From Prochlorococcus sp. scB243_495L20 (GTDB lineage: Bacteria > Cyanobacteriota > Cyanobacteriia > PCC-6307 > Cyanobiaceae): a stretch of DNA of 64,000 nucleotides. The translations under genes and the position numbers were made by a program. This document shows positions 54,547 through 63,252 of this stretch, piece after piece. The notes under the pieces are model-generated. The model ran no database searches, was not told the DNA's origin, and saw nothing but the letters and a program-made list of their open reading frames with translations. Numbering within the stretch: the first letter of the stretch is position 1; every line of letters begins with the position of its first letter. The stretch covers positions 95,515-159,514 of the forward strand of contig JFLX01000106.1 of NCBI GenBank assembly GCA_000634215.1, read 5' to 3'.

Positions 54547-55074
54547 ATGGAAAAAAAAACCATAAACTTAAAAGAGGCTTCGTTCACGCAAGCAATAAAC
54601 ATATCCGCACAATGGTGCAAAGAGTGGGGTGAAGATTTACTCAGCGAAGAGGTTTTAGCAGATAGAATCGCAGAGCTAACTAAAACAAGAAATGGACTCA
54701 GAGGATTTTTTGCATACGCTTTATCAGATAAAGATTGTTTCTTGTTAGATAAACTTCCTTTTTCACTAATTTACAAACTGAACGAAGGTGGCGATGCTGT
54801 AACAGATTTAGTAGTAAAAAATTTAATAATGAGTTCCGCTCAAATTATTATTCATCGGAGAGATAATAATCGTGAATATGAGATAACATCAGAAAACATT
54901 TCAGATAGATGTAAGGCTATTCTAAGACTGCTAGAAACTAAGTCAGTTACAAAGTCTGTCAATAAAGTCCTTAGAGACTTAGATGATATGGGTAATGGTT
55001 TTGATAATTCAGTAAAATATGACTCCGAGCAAAAGGAATTCATAAAAAGACAAATTCTTGATATCTCCCAATAA
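54547..55074 (+). CDS. Conserved-type hypothetical protein (cyanobacterial)
   Basis: A 175-residue soluble protein, mostly helical. It begins MEKKTINLKEASFTQAINIS, continues WCKEWGEDLLSEEVLADRIAEL and RNGLRGFFAYALSDKDC, and has a middle strand-rich part (AQIIIHRRDNNREYEIT). No catalytic motif or membrane helix is visible. The pattern of a helical start followed by RNGLRGFFAYAL...LLDKLPFSL resembles a small conserved group of cyanobacterial proteins of unknown function as I recall it. It is a single-gene transcript ending at a clear terminator. Confidence 0.6.
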   Translation: MEKKTINLKEASFTQAINISAQWCKEWGEDLLSEEVLADRIAELTKTRNGLRGFFAYALSDKDCFLLDKLPFSLIYKLNEGGDAVTDLVVKNLIMSSAQIIIHRRDNNREYEITSENISDRCKAILRLLETKSVTKSVNKVLRDLDDMGNGFDNSVKYDSEQKEFIKRQILDISQ

Positions 55075-55076
55075 AA

Positions 55077-55103
55077 AAAGCGTAGAAACAAAATCTACGC
55101 TTT
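55077..55103. terminator. Bidirectional intrinsic terminator
   Basis: Perfect 10-bp stem AAAGCGTAGA (55077-55086) and TCTACGCTTT (55094-55103) with a 7-base loop. It lies between two convergent genes (175-residue protein and BI-1 protein). An A-run precedes it and a T-run (TTTTTT near 55111) follows, so it can stop transcription from both sides. Confidence 0.85.
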
Positions 55104-55127
55104 GAGTTAGTTTTTTACGTAATTTGT

Positions 55128-55865
55128 TTAGTCTCTTCTTCCACCGCCTTGGAGTGCAATCATTAATCTCAATATGAAAACAAAAAGATTTATATAAGTT
55201 AGATACATACCTAAAGCCCCTGCAAGGTATTGATCATCATTATATCTTCTTGGCATTGTATAGAAATCAACGAAAGACATTGCTACAAATAATACAGTTC
55301 CAAATCCTGCGATTATCAATTCGAGTCCTGAACCTCCAAAAACTCCTGGTGCAAAGAATCCTCCAATTAATTGGACAAACATTGCTATAAGTAGTCCTAT
55401 CAATCCAAGACCAACTACACCGCTTAGTGCTTGACCAACACTATCACTCATTCTTTGGCCAGTGTAAGAGGCAATAACGAAAGTTATACCAGTAGCCAAG
55501 GCAGCTGTTCCAACCGAACCAATACCAATTGTTCCTATTGCTAAAGCAACTATTCCACTTAAGGTAAATCCAGTTAACAAACTAAATCCTGTTAGTAAAG
55601 GCAAAGCCTTTGCATTATTTGCATTATTTGCAGCGCTTGTAGCTATAAAAAACAAAATCAATTCTGCAATTAATGCAACTATTGAAAGAGGCTGGAAAAG
55701 ACCAGGATTTGTTGCTATGAGTGAGACTCCTGCTAAAACACCTAAAGAAGTTAGAACCATACCTCCACCCACATAAGGTAAAGCTTTTTGAACAACATTA
55801 GGTCCAACAATTGAACTAGTTTGTGCTTCACGAATAGCTTGATTGAAATTACTACTTGCTGGCAT
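55128..55865 (-). CDS. Bax inhibitor-1/YccA-like membrane protein
   Basis: A 245-residue integral-membrane protein with seven predicted helices. VVQKALPYVGGGMVLTSLGV opens the first helix after a soluble 35-residue start; later segments include LLTGFSLLTGFTLSGIVALA, AALATGITFVIASYTGQRMS, VVGLGLIGLLIAMFVQLIGG and IIAGFGTVLFVAMSFVDFYTM, and the C-terminal LTYINLFVFILRLMIALQGG ends with an RRD. This matches the BI-1 family (YccA/YbhL), implicated in calcium leak or protease control in membranes. YccA interacts with FtsH in E. coli; FtsH is encoded in this window too, but no link is shown here. Confidence 0.88.
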   Translation of the reverse strand: MPASSNFNQAIREAQTSSIVGPNVVQKALPYVGGGMVLTSLGVLAGVSLIATNPGLFQPLSIVALIAELILFFIATSAANNANNAKALPLLTGFSLLTGFTLSGIVALAIGTIGIGSVGTAALATGITFVIASYTGQRMSDSVGQALSGVVGLGLIGLLIAMFVQLIGGFFAPGVFGGSGLELIIAGFGTVLFVAMSFVDFYTMPRRYNDDQYLAGALGMYLTYINLFVFILRLMIALQGGGRRD

Positions 55866-55938
55866 TTTTTTTAATAAATATGAACTTATTCTACTTGATT
55901 TTTAAAAATTCAGGGTACGGATCTCCAGAGTTATAAAT

Positions 55939-56895
55939 TTATTGATAAGCCTCGATAATTTTCTGAACTAAAGGATGTCGAACTACATCTTCAATATTTA
56001 GATAACAAAATTTTATACCTTCAGTTTTAGAGAAAATTCTCGATGCTTCTATGAGACCGCTTTCCTGATCTTTTTTTAAATCAATTTGTGTAATATCTCC
56101 GTTTACAACCATTTTTGATCTCTCTCCTAATCTGGTCAAAAACATTCTCATTTGAGAGCAAGTAGTATTTTGTGCTTCATCCAAGATAATCAAGGAATTA
56201 TCCAAAGTTCTTCCCCTCATAAATGCCAAGGGAGCAACTTCAATAATTCCCTTATCAATTAACGAATTTGTTCTATCAAACCCGAAAATACTATGTAGAG
56301 AATCAAATAAGGGTCTTAAATATGGATCTACTTTTTGTTGCAAATCACCAGGAAGAAATCCCAAACTTTCACCAGCTTCTACAGCTGGTCTCGTTAAAAC
56401 AATTTTTTCAATTTTTTTCTCGTTCAATAGCCTTGCTGCACATACAGTTGCCAAAAATGTCTTACCAGTTCCAGCTGGGCCAATTGCGAACGTAAGATCA
56501 AAGTTTTCAATTGATTCAACATATTCTTTTTGTCTGATAGTTCTTGGTCTTAAATATCTTCCTTCTTTGGAACGCGCAAGAATTTTTTTTCCAAGTTCAG
56601 CATGTGAAGAAGATTCGCCCATATTTAAAGAACTTAAAGCTGCTTTAAGATCTACCTCTGAGACTTCTAACCCTTGTTCCCAAATAGGTCTTGTTAGTTC
56701 TACTAATGCTGAGGCTCTCTCAATTTTAGATATGACACCATTCATCTCAAGTTGTAAGCCCCTTATAGTTAAAGAAACTCCTGTAAGGGACTCAAATTTT
56801 TTTAAAAAAGAATTACCAGGTCCTGATAATGCTGTAGCAGCATCAGAGCTTGGTAAATCTATTTTGAAGTGACCAGTTTTGGAAACTTCCGTCAT
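55939..56895 (-). CDS. phoH: PhoH-like ATPase
   Basis: A predicted RNA-linked ATPase of the PhoH/PhoL family, related to the superfamily I helicase core. 318 residues, typical. LTFAIGPAGTGKTFLATVCA includes Walker A GPAGTGKT at about 140-147, LTRPAVEAGESLGFLPGDL follows, NSLIILDEAQNTT is Walker B, and MRMFLTRLGERSKMVVNGD the sensor. The N-terminal about 100 residues form a KH-like extra domain. PhoH proteins are often co-encoded with ybeY, which is not seen here. It is in a gene run with rpsP and ffh on this strand. Confidence 0.95.
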   Translation of the reverse strand: MTEVSKTGHFKIDLPSSDAATALSGPGNSFLKKFESLTGVSLTIRGLQLEMNGVISKIERASALVELTRPIWEQGLEVSEVDLKAALSSLNMGESSSHAELGKKILARSKEGRYLRPRTIRQKEYVESIENFDLTFAIGPAGTGKTFLATVCAARLLNEKKIEKIVLTRPAVEAGESLGFLPGDLQQKVDPYLRPLFDSLHSIFGFDRTNSLIDKGIIEVAPLAFMRGRTLDNSLIILDEAQNTTCSQMRMFLTRLGERSKMVVNGDITQIDLKKDQESGLIEASRIFSKTEGIKFCYLNIEDVVRHPLVQKIIEAYQ

Positions 56896-56931
56896 CTAGT
56901 TATTGAATAAGAATAAAAATTTATCAAATCA

Positions 56932-57297
56932 CTAGCTTTCAGCTTCATTACTATCGCTTTCAGCTTTACTACTATCATTTTCTTCGTCTTTATTTTTAGC
57001 CTTAGCTAATTTTTCCTTCTCTAACTTTGCTTTACCAATTGCGATAGAGGGTCTTTCTTTTTTTTCTAATAACCCTCCCTTTTCTAATAAAGTTCTCACA
57101 ACATCAGTTGGCTGGGCTCCTTGAGTAAGTCTTGTTCTTAAAGCTTCTGTATCAAGCCTGGTTTCCTTAGTTCTTGGATTATAAAAACCTAGTTCTTGTA
57201 GAGGTCTACCATCTCTTCTGGAAGTACTATTGCATGCAACAATTCTGAAACTTGCCTCTTTTTTCTTTCCAAAGCGCTTAAGGCGCAATTTAATCAT
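56932..57297 (-). CDS. rpsP: 30S ribosomal protein S16 with acidic tail
   Basis: Small ribosomal subunit protein. [30 protein letters not shown] at the start, [10 protein letters not shown] and [18 protein letters not shown] are characteristic (about 80 residues). The C-terminal 40 residues are a charged low-complexity extension ([18 protein letters not shown], then [13 protein letters not shown]), as found in several cyanobacterial S16 proteins. 121 residues in all. It stands between ffh and phoH on the same strand, a common cyanobacterial order. Confidence 0.97.
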   Translation of the reverse strand: MIKLRLKRFGKKKEASFRIVACNSTSRRDGRPLQELGFYNPRTKETRLDTEALRTRLTQGAQPTDVVRTLLEKGGLLEKKERPSIAIGKAKLEKEKLAKAKNKDEENDSSKAESDSNEAES

Positions 57298-57352
57298 TTT
57301 TAAATTAATGCGTTTTTAATAATAATATCATTTAAAGGTAAAAATATAGAAA

Positions 57353-58834
57353 CTATAAATCTGCAAAACCTTTTTTCTTTTTATTATTTTTTTGTTTTTT
57401 CATTGGCTTATTACCACTCATTCCTCCCATTCCTGGCATTCCTCCCATTCCTGGCATTCCTCCCATTCCTGGCATTCCTCCCATTCCTGGCATTCCTCCC
57501 ATTCCTGGCATTCCTCCCATTCCTGGCATTCCTCCGTTTGACATTTGTTTCATGAAGCCTCTCATTCTTTGAAAATCAGCTAAAACTTTATCTACATCTT
57601 TTGCTTCATAACCACTACCCTGCGCAATTCTTTGTCTTCTTGAGGGCTGAGCAGCGAGAACCTCAGGTTTTTGCTTCTCCTCAAGAGTCATAGAGGAGAT
57701 CATAGATTCTATTTTCTTAAGTTGATCTTCTCCATCTTTAATCATCCCATCATCAATTTTATTCATTCCAGGAATTAATTTCATCAATCCGCCAAGTGAT
57801 CCCATCCTTTTAATTAATCTCATTTGTTTAACAAAATCATTAAAATCAAAAGTTGCTTCTTGAAGTTTCTTTTGCATAGCTTCTGCATCGGCAAGTTCAA
57901 CTTCTTTTTGAGCTTTTTCAACAAGTGTCAATACATCACCCATGCCTAAAATTCTGCTAGCCATTCTCTCTGGATGAAATGGTTGCAATGCTTCTATTTT
58001 TTCGCCTACACCAATAAATTTGATTGGTTTACCACTTATTTTTCTTATTGATAAAGCAGCCCCACCTCTTGAATCTCCATCCAATTTAGTTAATATCGCT
58101 CCTGAAATTCCTACTTTTTCATGAAATGACTTTGTTAAGTCAGCAGCTTCTTGCCCAATCATAGAATCAACAACAAGCAAAACTTCATCAGGATTAGAAA
58201 CTTCTTTTATTCGAACCATTTCACTCATCATGGAATCATCAATTTGCAATCTTCCCGCGGTGTCAATAATTATCGAATCAAAATCATTTTCATTAGCAAA
58301 ATTCAAGGCCTCCTTTGCTATCTCTTCTGGTTTACTATTTTTTTCTCTAGCTGAAAAAACTTCTAAGTCATATTGACTTCCCAATGTTTTAAGCTGCTCT
58401 ACAGCTGCTGGTCGATAAACATCTGCTGCAACCAAAAGAACTTTTTTTTCTTTTTCTTTCAAATAAAGGCCTAATTTTCCTGTTGCAGTTGTTTTACCTG
58501 CTCCCTGAAGTCCAGCCATTAAGATCACTGTGGGACTATTATCATTTTCGTTTAATGGAGAATTTGCATTCCCCATAATGTTAATCAATTCTTTATTTAC
58601 AACTTCTATAAATTTTTGACCTGGGTTTACACCCCTAACTACTTCTTCTCCAATAGCTTTATCTTTGACATCTGATATAAATTCTTTGACTACAGACAAA
58701 CTAACATCAGCATCAAGTAATGCTCTTTTTACCTCCTTCAAAGCATCATTGATATTATTTTCACTAATTTTTGCTTCGCCTCTTAAACCCTTTACTGCGT
58801 CTTCAAAGCGTGACGAGAGTTCATCAAACATCAT
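57353..58834 (-). CDS. ffh: Signal recognition particle protein Ffh
   Basis: The SRP GTPase that brings inner-membrane and thylakoid proteins to the translocon. N-domain (residues 1-90), then G-domain with AGLQGAGKTTATGKLGLY (G1), DVYRPAAVEQLKTLG, IDTAGRLQIDDSMM (G3), LTKLDGDSRGGAALSI (G4) and FIGVGEKIEALQPFHP (G5). The methionine-rich M-domain has DFNDFVKQMRLIKRMGSLGG, PSRRQRIAQGSGYEAKDVD and then six copies of MPGMGG before a lysine-rich end. 493 residues. The start may be the second Met, as the frame opens MMFDEL. Confidence 0.97.
   Translation of the reverse strand: MMFDELSSRFEDAVKGLRGEAKISENNINDALKEVKRALLDADVSLSVVKEFISDVKDKAIGEEVVRGVNPGQKFIEVVNKELINIMGNANSPLNENDNSPTVILMAGLQGAGKTTATGKLGLYLKEKEKKVLLVAADVYRPAAVEQLKTLGSQYDLEVFSAREKNSKPEEIAKEALNFANENDFDSIIIDTAGRLQIDDSMMSEMVRIKEVSNPDEVLLVVDSMIGQEAADLTKSFHEKVGISGAILTKLDGDSRGGAALSIRKISGKPIKFIGVGEKIEALQPFHPERMASRILGMGDVLTLVEKAQKEVELADAEAMQKKLQEATFDFNDFVKQMRLIKRMGSLGGLMKLIPGMNKIDDGMIKDGEDQLKKIESMISSMTLEEKQKPEVLAAQPSRRQRIAQGSGYEAKDVDKVLADFQRMRGFMKQMSNGGMPGMGGMPGMGGMPGMGGMPGMGGMPGMGGMPGMGGMSGNKPMKKQKNNKKKKGFADL
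57419..57535 (-). repeat. 18-bp tandem repeat inside ffh, about 6.5 copies
   Basis: The unit ATTCCTCCCATTCCTGGC on the plus strand (coding MPGMGG on the minus strand) is repeated about six and a half times with almost no change between copies. It codes for the glycine-methionine-rich end of the Ffh M-domain. Perfect copies in an AT-rich genome mean recent slippage or gene conversion, so copy number probably varies among strains. As each unit is a multiple of three, changes keep the frame. Confidence 0.9.
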
Positions 58835-58878
58835 TAAAAAGTAATTTTATTTATTATAGATGATCTTGAAGTTTGTAA

Positions 58879-60984
58879 TTACAAGCCACTCACGAAATCA
58901 ACCAATTTCCATGATTTATTTGAAAAACCCAAAATATATTTCACTTTAAGGGGAGTCAATGATGTTTCATTAACAAATTCCCCAGAATTCTTTAATATTT
59001 TCTCTAGATAATTTAATTCAACTAGAACAACTATTCGAGATGCAGTTTGCGATTCCAAATCAATCTTACTAATTTGGGAATTAATTTCTTTATAAATACC
59101 CTTCTTGATATCATTCTGTCTTTCTTCGATTGTTCGATCAATCAGACCTTTACTAACAATCTTAGAAAGATTAATTTCACTTTTTCCCGCTAAATAATTA
59201 CTTTTATTTAATAGCCATCCATTAATTAAATTCCTTATATCTTCCAAAGAAGGTGATGGGATCTTAAGTTCCTTGAATTCATACGAAATAATTGAAGTAG
59301 ATTTATCAGATATAGAATTCAATTTGGTTGAAGGATTTTTTTTTATTTCTTGAATAATATCTTTCCCATTCAGCTTTTTATTTTTATCTAAGACAATTAA
59401 AGGCTTTTCAGCAATAGCTTCGTTTTGAATTGATTTTTTTAAATTATTTCTTAAAAATCCAATCCCAATACCAAATACAAATAATATTAAAAACGCATAA
59501 ATATAAATCAAATAGGATGACCGATTAACAATCTCTTTATCGTTCAAAAATTCCCCAAAACTAAACTTAAATTCGGCAATTTTTTCAATTAAAAAATTAT
59601 AAAACTCTATTGGTTTTTTCTTAAAGTATTCCTGATTGAATTGGTTTTCTTTGATCTCAAACTTTTCATAATCTTGTTTTATGCCACCTGGCCAAGGTAA
59701 TCTTCTTTCATCAATACTACCCAATATATTTTCAAAATCTTCAGTCATTTTTGTAGGAGATTCTTTTTCAATTTGTTGATTCTGAAGATTTGATCTAGTT
59801 GCAAATTTATTTGATTTCTTTTCTAATTTTTCTATAAATTCTTGAATTTCCCTATCTTCAAACCAAGAATCTAAATCTACCTCTTTTAAGTCAATATCTC
59901 TGTACCCAACTAAAACATCATTCTCTAACCAATTTTTGCAGAAAATACATATTGCTTCTAACTTATTTCCTGGATAATTATTGAGCCAATCTCTTAGATT
60001 TTCGTCAGCACTACTTGAAAACCTTGCAGAGGCCTGATCAATATCGGCTAAGAGTAAGTCTAAACAACCTATTAGAGGCATTGAATCAAGACCGGACAAA
60101 TTTAGTTTCTTTAAAATTTTCCTCGCTTCAAATAATTTTTCAGGTTTTCTTCTAGAGAAGCCAATTGCTGTCAAGGATAGAAAAGCTAAAAACCCTGCTT
60201 CTAATGATCCTCTTTTTTGCAATTCAAGAAACAAATCAATCTGTTCTTGCACTGTTAAGAACGGCTTAATTTGTTGAAAAAAAGTTTCAAACTCTTGCTG
60301 ATTTAAATAATTTTTATATTCAGATTTATTATTACCTTCCAAACCACCTCTTTTGATTATTAAATTTTCCAACATACTTAAGCCTTTTTTATGAGACTCT
60401 TGATCATTTAGATCCCTACTTAATAGATCAAGGATTCTGTAAGGAAGCAGAGCAGCCAAGTCTTCTTCAAGCTCTTTTCTTATATCTCCAAGTTTTCCCA
60501 TTCTTTGTAGTAGTTGTATACCTTCATGTAAAAATTCTGCCGCGTTCGAATAGGCTCTAAGCTGTTGTTCTTGAACTGCAGAATCTCTAGCTGTTAAAGC
60601 AGCCAATAATGTTAAATCAGCTTCTCTACTACTTCCTAAGGCTGGAGTTTGTGGGGGTTGCAATGCTTTTCTAGTGATTTTAAAAGCTTCTTTTGGTGAA
60701 CCGGATTCCCAAAGAAGTATTAATCCCGCTACTTCTCTATTTGAGGAAAACTCCAATCCAGATTTCCCATTTAATAACAAATTTTCATACTCTCTTCTGC
60801 TTTCTGGATCTGTAAGTAGATCGGCAGTGAGGCGAAGTAACTCAGATCTTTGGGTTAAAACTTCATAAGTAAAACCTTCATAAGGTGTTTTATCTAACCG
60901 TAATTGAAACGCCCTTAATATTTCCTCAGAAGTTGCAGAAGGGCTTACGCCAATTAAACGAAAATGGTCTAAAGGAAGTTCCAA
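58879..60984 (-). CDS. ftn2: Cell division protein Ftn2/ARC6/ZipN-like
   Basis: A cyanobacterial divisome organiser that anchors FtsZ to the membrane. 701 residues. The N-terminus is a J-like domain, LPLDHFRLIGVSPSATSEEILRAFQLRL with PYEGFTYEVLTQRSELLRL and LLTDPESRREYE. TPR-like helices follow to about 400 (for example LLPYRILDLLSRDL, EQIDLFLELQKRGSLEAGFLAFL). A transmembrane helix lies at about 490-510 (LIYIYAFLILFVFGIGIGF), and the periplasmic C-terminal ARC6-IMS-like domain starts near 580 (SPSLEDIRNLINGWLLNKSNYLAG) and ends NKSWKLVDFVSGL. All parts are present. Its gene is divergent from pdhA. Confidence 0.92.
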   Translation of the reverse strand: MELPLDHFRLIGVSPSATSEEILRAFQLRLDKTPYEGFTYEVLTQRSELLRLTADLLTDPESRREYENLLLNGKSGLEFSSNREVAGLILLWESGSPKEAFKITRKALQPPQTPALGSSREADLTLLAALTARDSAVQEQQLRAYSNAAEFLHEGIQLLQRMGKLGDIRKELEEDLAALLPYRILDLLSRDLNDQESHKKGLSMLENLIIKRGGLEGNNKSEYKNYLNQQEFETFFQQIKPFLTVQEQIDLFLELQKRGSLEAGFLAFLSLTAIGFSRRKPEKLFEARKILKKLNLSGLDSMPLIGCLDLLLADIDQASARFSSSADENLRDWLNNYPGNKLEAICIFCKNWLENDVLVGYRDIDLKEVDLDSWFEDREIQEFIEKLEKKSNKFATRSNLQNQQIEKESPTKMTEDFENILGSIDERRLPWPGGIKQDYEKFEIKENQFNQEYFKKKPIEFYNFLIEKIAEFKFSFGEFLNDKEIVNRSSYLIYIYAFLILFVFGIGIGFLRNNLKKSIQNEAIAEKPLIVLDKNKKLNGKDIIQEIKKNPSTKLNSISDKSTSIISYEFKELKIPSPSLEDIRNLINGWLLNKSNYLAGKSEINLSKIVSKGLIDRTIEERQNDIKKGIYKEINSQISKIDLESQTASRIVVLVELNYLEKILKNSGEFVNETSLTPLKVKYILGFSNKSWKLVDFVSGL

Positions 60985-61097
60985 ACAAATATCCTATTGA
61001 AAATTCTTAGACAAATTTTATCAAGTTAAAATTTTTTTTCACAGGGTCTTACAGAGTTATTAAAAAAAATCATGAAAATCGACCTTCACAGCTTAGA

Positions 61098-62171
61098 ATG
61101 TTAACAAATCAAAACTTCGTTAAGGTATTTTTCTTGGAAACACACGTAGAGAGAATCTCAAATCTTCAAGACATAAAAAAAGCCGAATTAGATCGAGAAA
61201 CCGGATTATTTCTTTATGAAGATATGATGCTTGGTCGTAGGTTCGAAGATAAGTGTGCAGAAATGTATTACAGGGGGAAAATGTTCGGTTTCGTTCATTT
61301 GTATAACGGTCAAGAGGCTATAAGTACAGGAGTAATTGGCGCTATGAAAAAGAAACATGATTGGTTTTGTAGTACCTATCGCGATCATGTTCATGCGCTA
61401 AGTGCTGGTGTTCCCTCCTTTGAAGTGATGAGTGAACTTTTTGGTAAAGCTACAGGTTGTAGCAAAGGCCGAGGTGGTTCAATGCACCTATTTTCAAGAG
61501 AACATCATTTACTCGGAGGATATGCATTTATAGGAGAGGGAATTCCAGTTGCTCTGGGTGCAGCCTTTTCAAGCAAATACAAAAAGGAAGTTGCTGGTAA
61601 TAATAATAGTGACTCTGTAACTGCAGCATTCTTTGGAGACGGGACTTGCAACAATGGACAGTTTTTTGAATGTTTAAATATGGCCCAATTATGGAAATTA
61701 CCCATAATTTTTGTTGTTGAAAATAATAAATGGGCAATTGGTATGGCTCACGATAGAGCTACTAGCAATCCTGAAATCTGGAGAAAAGCATCTGCTTTTG
61801 GAATGCATGGCGAGGAAGTTGATGGAATGGATGTATTAGCAGTGAGAGGTGCAGCACAAAGAGCAATTGAACGCGCTAGAGCAGGGGAAGGTCCCACGCT
61901 TTTAGAGTGCCTAACTTACAGGTTCAGAGGACATTCTCTTGCAGACCCAGATGAATTGAGGTCTGAAAAAGAGAAGGAGTTGTGGGCGAAAAGAGATCCA
62001 ATTAAAAAATTAGCCCAAGAACTTTTAGATAACAAATTGGCAACAGAAGAAGAATTAAAAATTATTGAAAAGAAAATTGATACAGAAATATCGGAGTCGG
62101 TAAAAAATGCTATTGATGCTCCTGAACCACCTTCAACAGAATTAACTAAATATATTTGGGCAGAAGATTAA
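61098..62171 (+). CDS. pdhA: Pyruvate dehydrogenase E1 component, alpha subunit
   Basis: Thiamine-diphosphate-dependent decarboxylation of pyruvate, with Pdh[22 protein letters not shown], then [19 protein letters not shown] and [48 protein letters not shown], and the ThDP-Mg motif [31 protein letters not shown] comes near the end with regulatory-loop serine. The ATG at 61098 adds [12 protein letters not shown] before the conserved part. A TTG twelve codons later (61134, [10 protein letters not shown]) gives 345 residues, closer to cyanobacterial homologues, and may be the real start. It converges with the sigma factor gene one base apart. Confidence 0.93.
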   Translation: MLTNQNFVKVFFLETHVERISNLQDIKKAELDRETGLFLYEDMMLGRRFEDKCAEMYYRGKMFGFVHLYNGQEAISTGVIGAMKKKHDWFCSTYRDHVHALSAGVPSFEVMSELFGKATGCSKGRGGSMHLFSREHHLLGGYAFIGEGIPVALGAAFSSKYKKEVAGNNNSDSVTAAFFGDGTCNNGQFFECLNMAQLWKLPIIFVVENNKWAIGMAHDRATSNPEIWRKASAFGMHGEEVDGMDVLAVRGAAQRAIERARAGEGPTLLECLTYRFRGHSLADPDELRSEKEKELWAKRDPIKKLAQELLDNKLATEEELKIIEKKIDTEISESVKNAIDAPEPPSTELTKYIWAED

Positions 62172-62172
62172 A

Positions 62173-63114
62173 TTAGATACCACTGGGCAGTTTTCTAGTT
62201 AAATTTCTTAATTTTCTTAGTGCCTTCAGTTCAACTTGTCTTACTCTTTCCCTAGAAACTTCTAATAATCTTCCAATTTCAGCAAGCGTATGTCTCTCAT
62301 TTGCATCTAGTCCAAACCTTAATTTGAGAACATGTTGTTCTTGCTCGCTTAGATGACTTAACCACTTCCCAAGTTGCTCTTGATGCATTTTTTGTTCAAC
62401 CTGATCTAAAGGCTCTTCATTATTGCTATCTGCAATCAAATCACCTAGAAAACTTCTACCATCATCACCATTTACTGGAGCATCTAAACTACTTGTCGAT
62501 AAGGCTTGCCTTAAAACAGAATCTAATTCGTCGACATCAATTTCCATCGCCTCAGCAATTTCAATTCTGCTTGGCATCGCACCGAGTTTGTGTGCCAAAT
62601 CCCTACTAACTTTTCTAATAGAAGCTAATCTTTCACTTAAATGAACTGGTAAGCGTATTGTTCTTGATTGACAAGCAATTGCTCTTGTCATACTCTGACG
62701 AATCCACCAAAAAGCATACGTAGAAAACTTATATCCTCTTGTAGGATCAAATTTTTCAACCGCCCTCTCCAAGCCAAGAGATCCTTCTTGAACTAAATCA
62801 AGAAGCTCAAGTCCTTTGCCTTGATATTTCTTGGCCACACTTACAACTAATCTTAAATTAGCTTTCATCATTCTTTCTTTAGCTCTTCTCCCAACTCTTA
62901 TTATTCTTTTTTGCTGAGTTGTAAATTCTTTATTTTTTTCATTTAATTGGCCATCTTCAGTGAGGATCATCATTTTCTGTACTTGATTACCCAACTCGAT
63001 CTCTTCAGCAGGGGTTAACAAAGGAACTCTACCGATGTTTTGCAAATACCAACTTATTGGATCATTACTCCTCCTTTTTGGTGGATCTGCTTGGGTTGAA
63101 GTTGAAGAAACCAT
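62173..63114 (-). CDS. Group 2 RNA polymerase sigma factor (SigB/C/D-type)
   Basis: A sigma-70 family protein of 313 residues, without the large region 1.1 of the primary factor. Region 1.2 starts DPISWYLQNIGRVPLLTPAEE, region 2 contains MKANLRLVVSVAKKYQGKGL, DLVQEGSLGLERAVEKFDP, and KFSTYAFWWIRQSMTRAI, region 3 LPVHLSERLASIRKVSRDL, and region 4 LSEQEQHVLKLRFGLD with helix-turn-helix HTLAEIGRLLEVSRERVRQV. Length and region 4 identity place it in group 2, which handles stress and light-dark responses in cyanobacteria. Which paralogue it is cannot be decided here. Confidence 0.93.
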   Translation of the reverse strand: MVSSTSTQADPPKRRSNDPISWYLQNIGRVPLLTPAEEIELGNQVQKMMILTEDGQLNEKNKEFTTQQKRIIRVGRRAKERMMKANLRLVVSVAKKYQGKGLELLDLVQEGSLGLERAVEKFDPTRGYKFSTYAFWWIRQSMTRAIACQSRTIRLPVHLSERLASIRKVSRDLAHKLGAMPSRIEIAEAMEIDVDELDSVLRQALSTSSLDAPVNGDDGRSFLGDLIADSNNEEPLDQVEQKMHQEQLGKWLSHLSEQEQHVLKLRFGLDANERHTLAEIGRLLEVSRERVRQVELKALRKLRNLTRKLPSGI

Positions 63115-63252
63115 TTTTGACCTAATAAGGTATTAAAACTCTCCTACACTTTTTAAGAAATAGCCAAATATTTAACGCGCGCTTCAGATTTCAAGTAATA
63201 TTTGTACACTTATGTGTTTAAAACTATAAATAACTCTCTTAAATTGTTTCTT

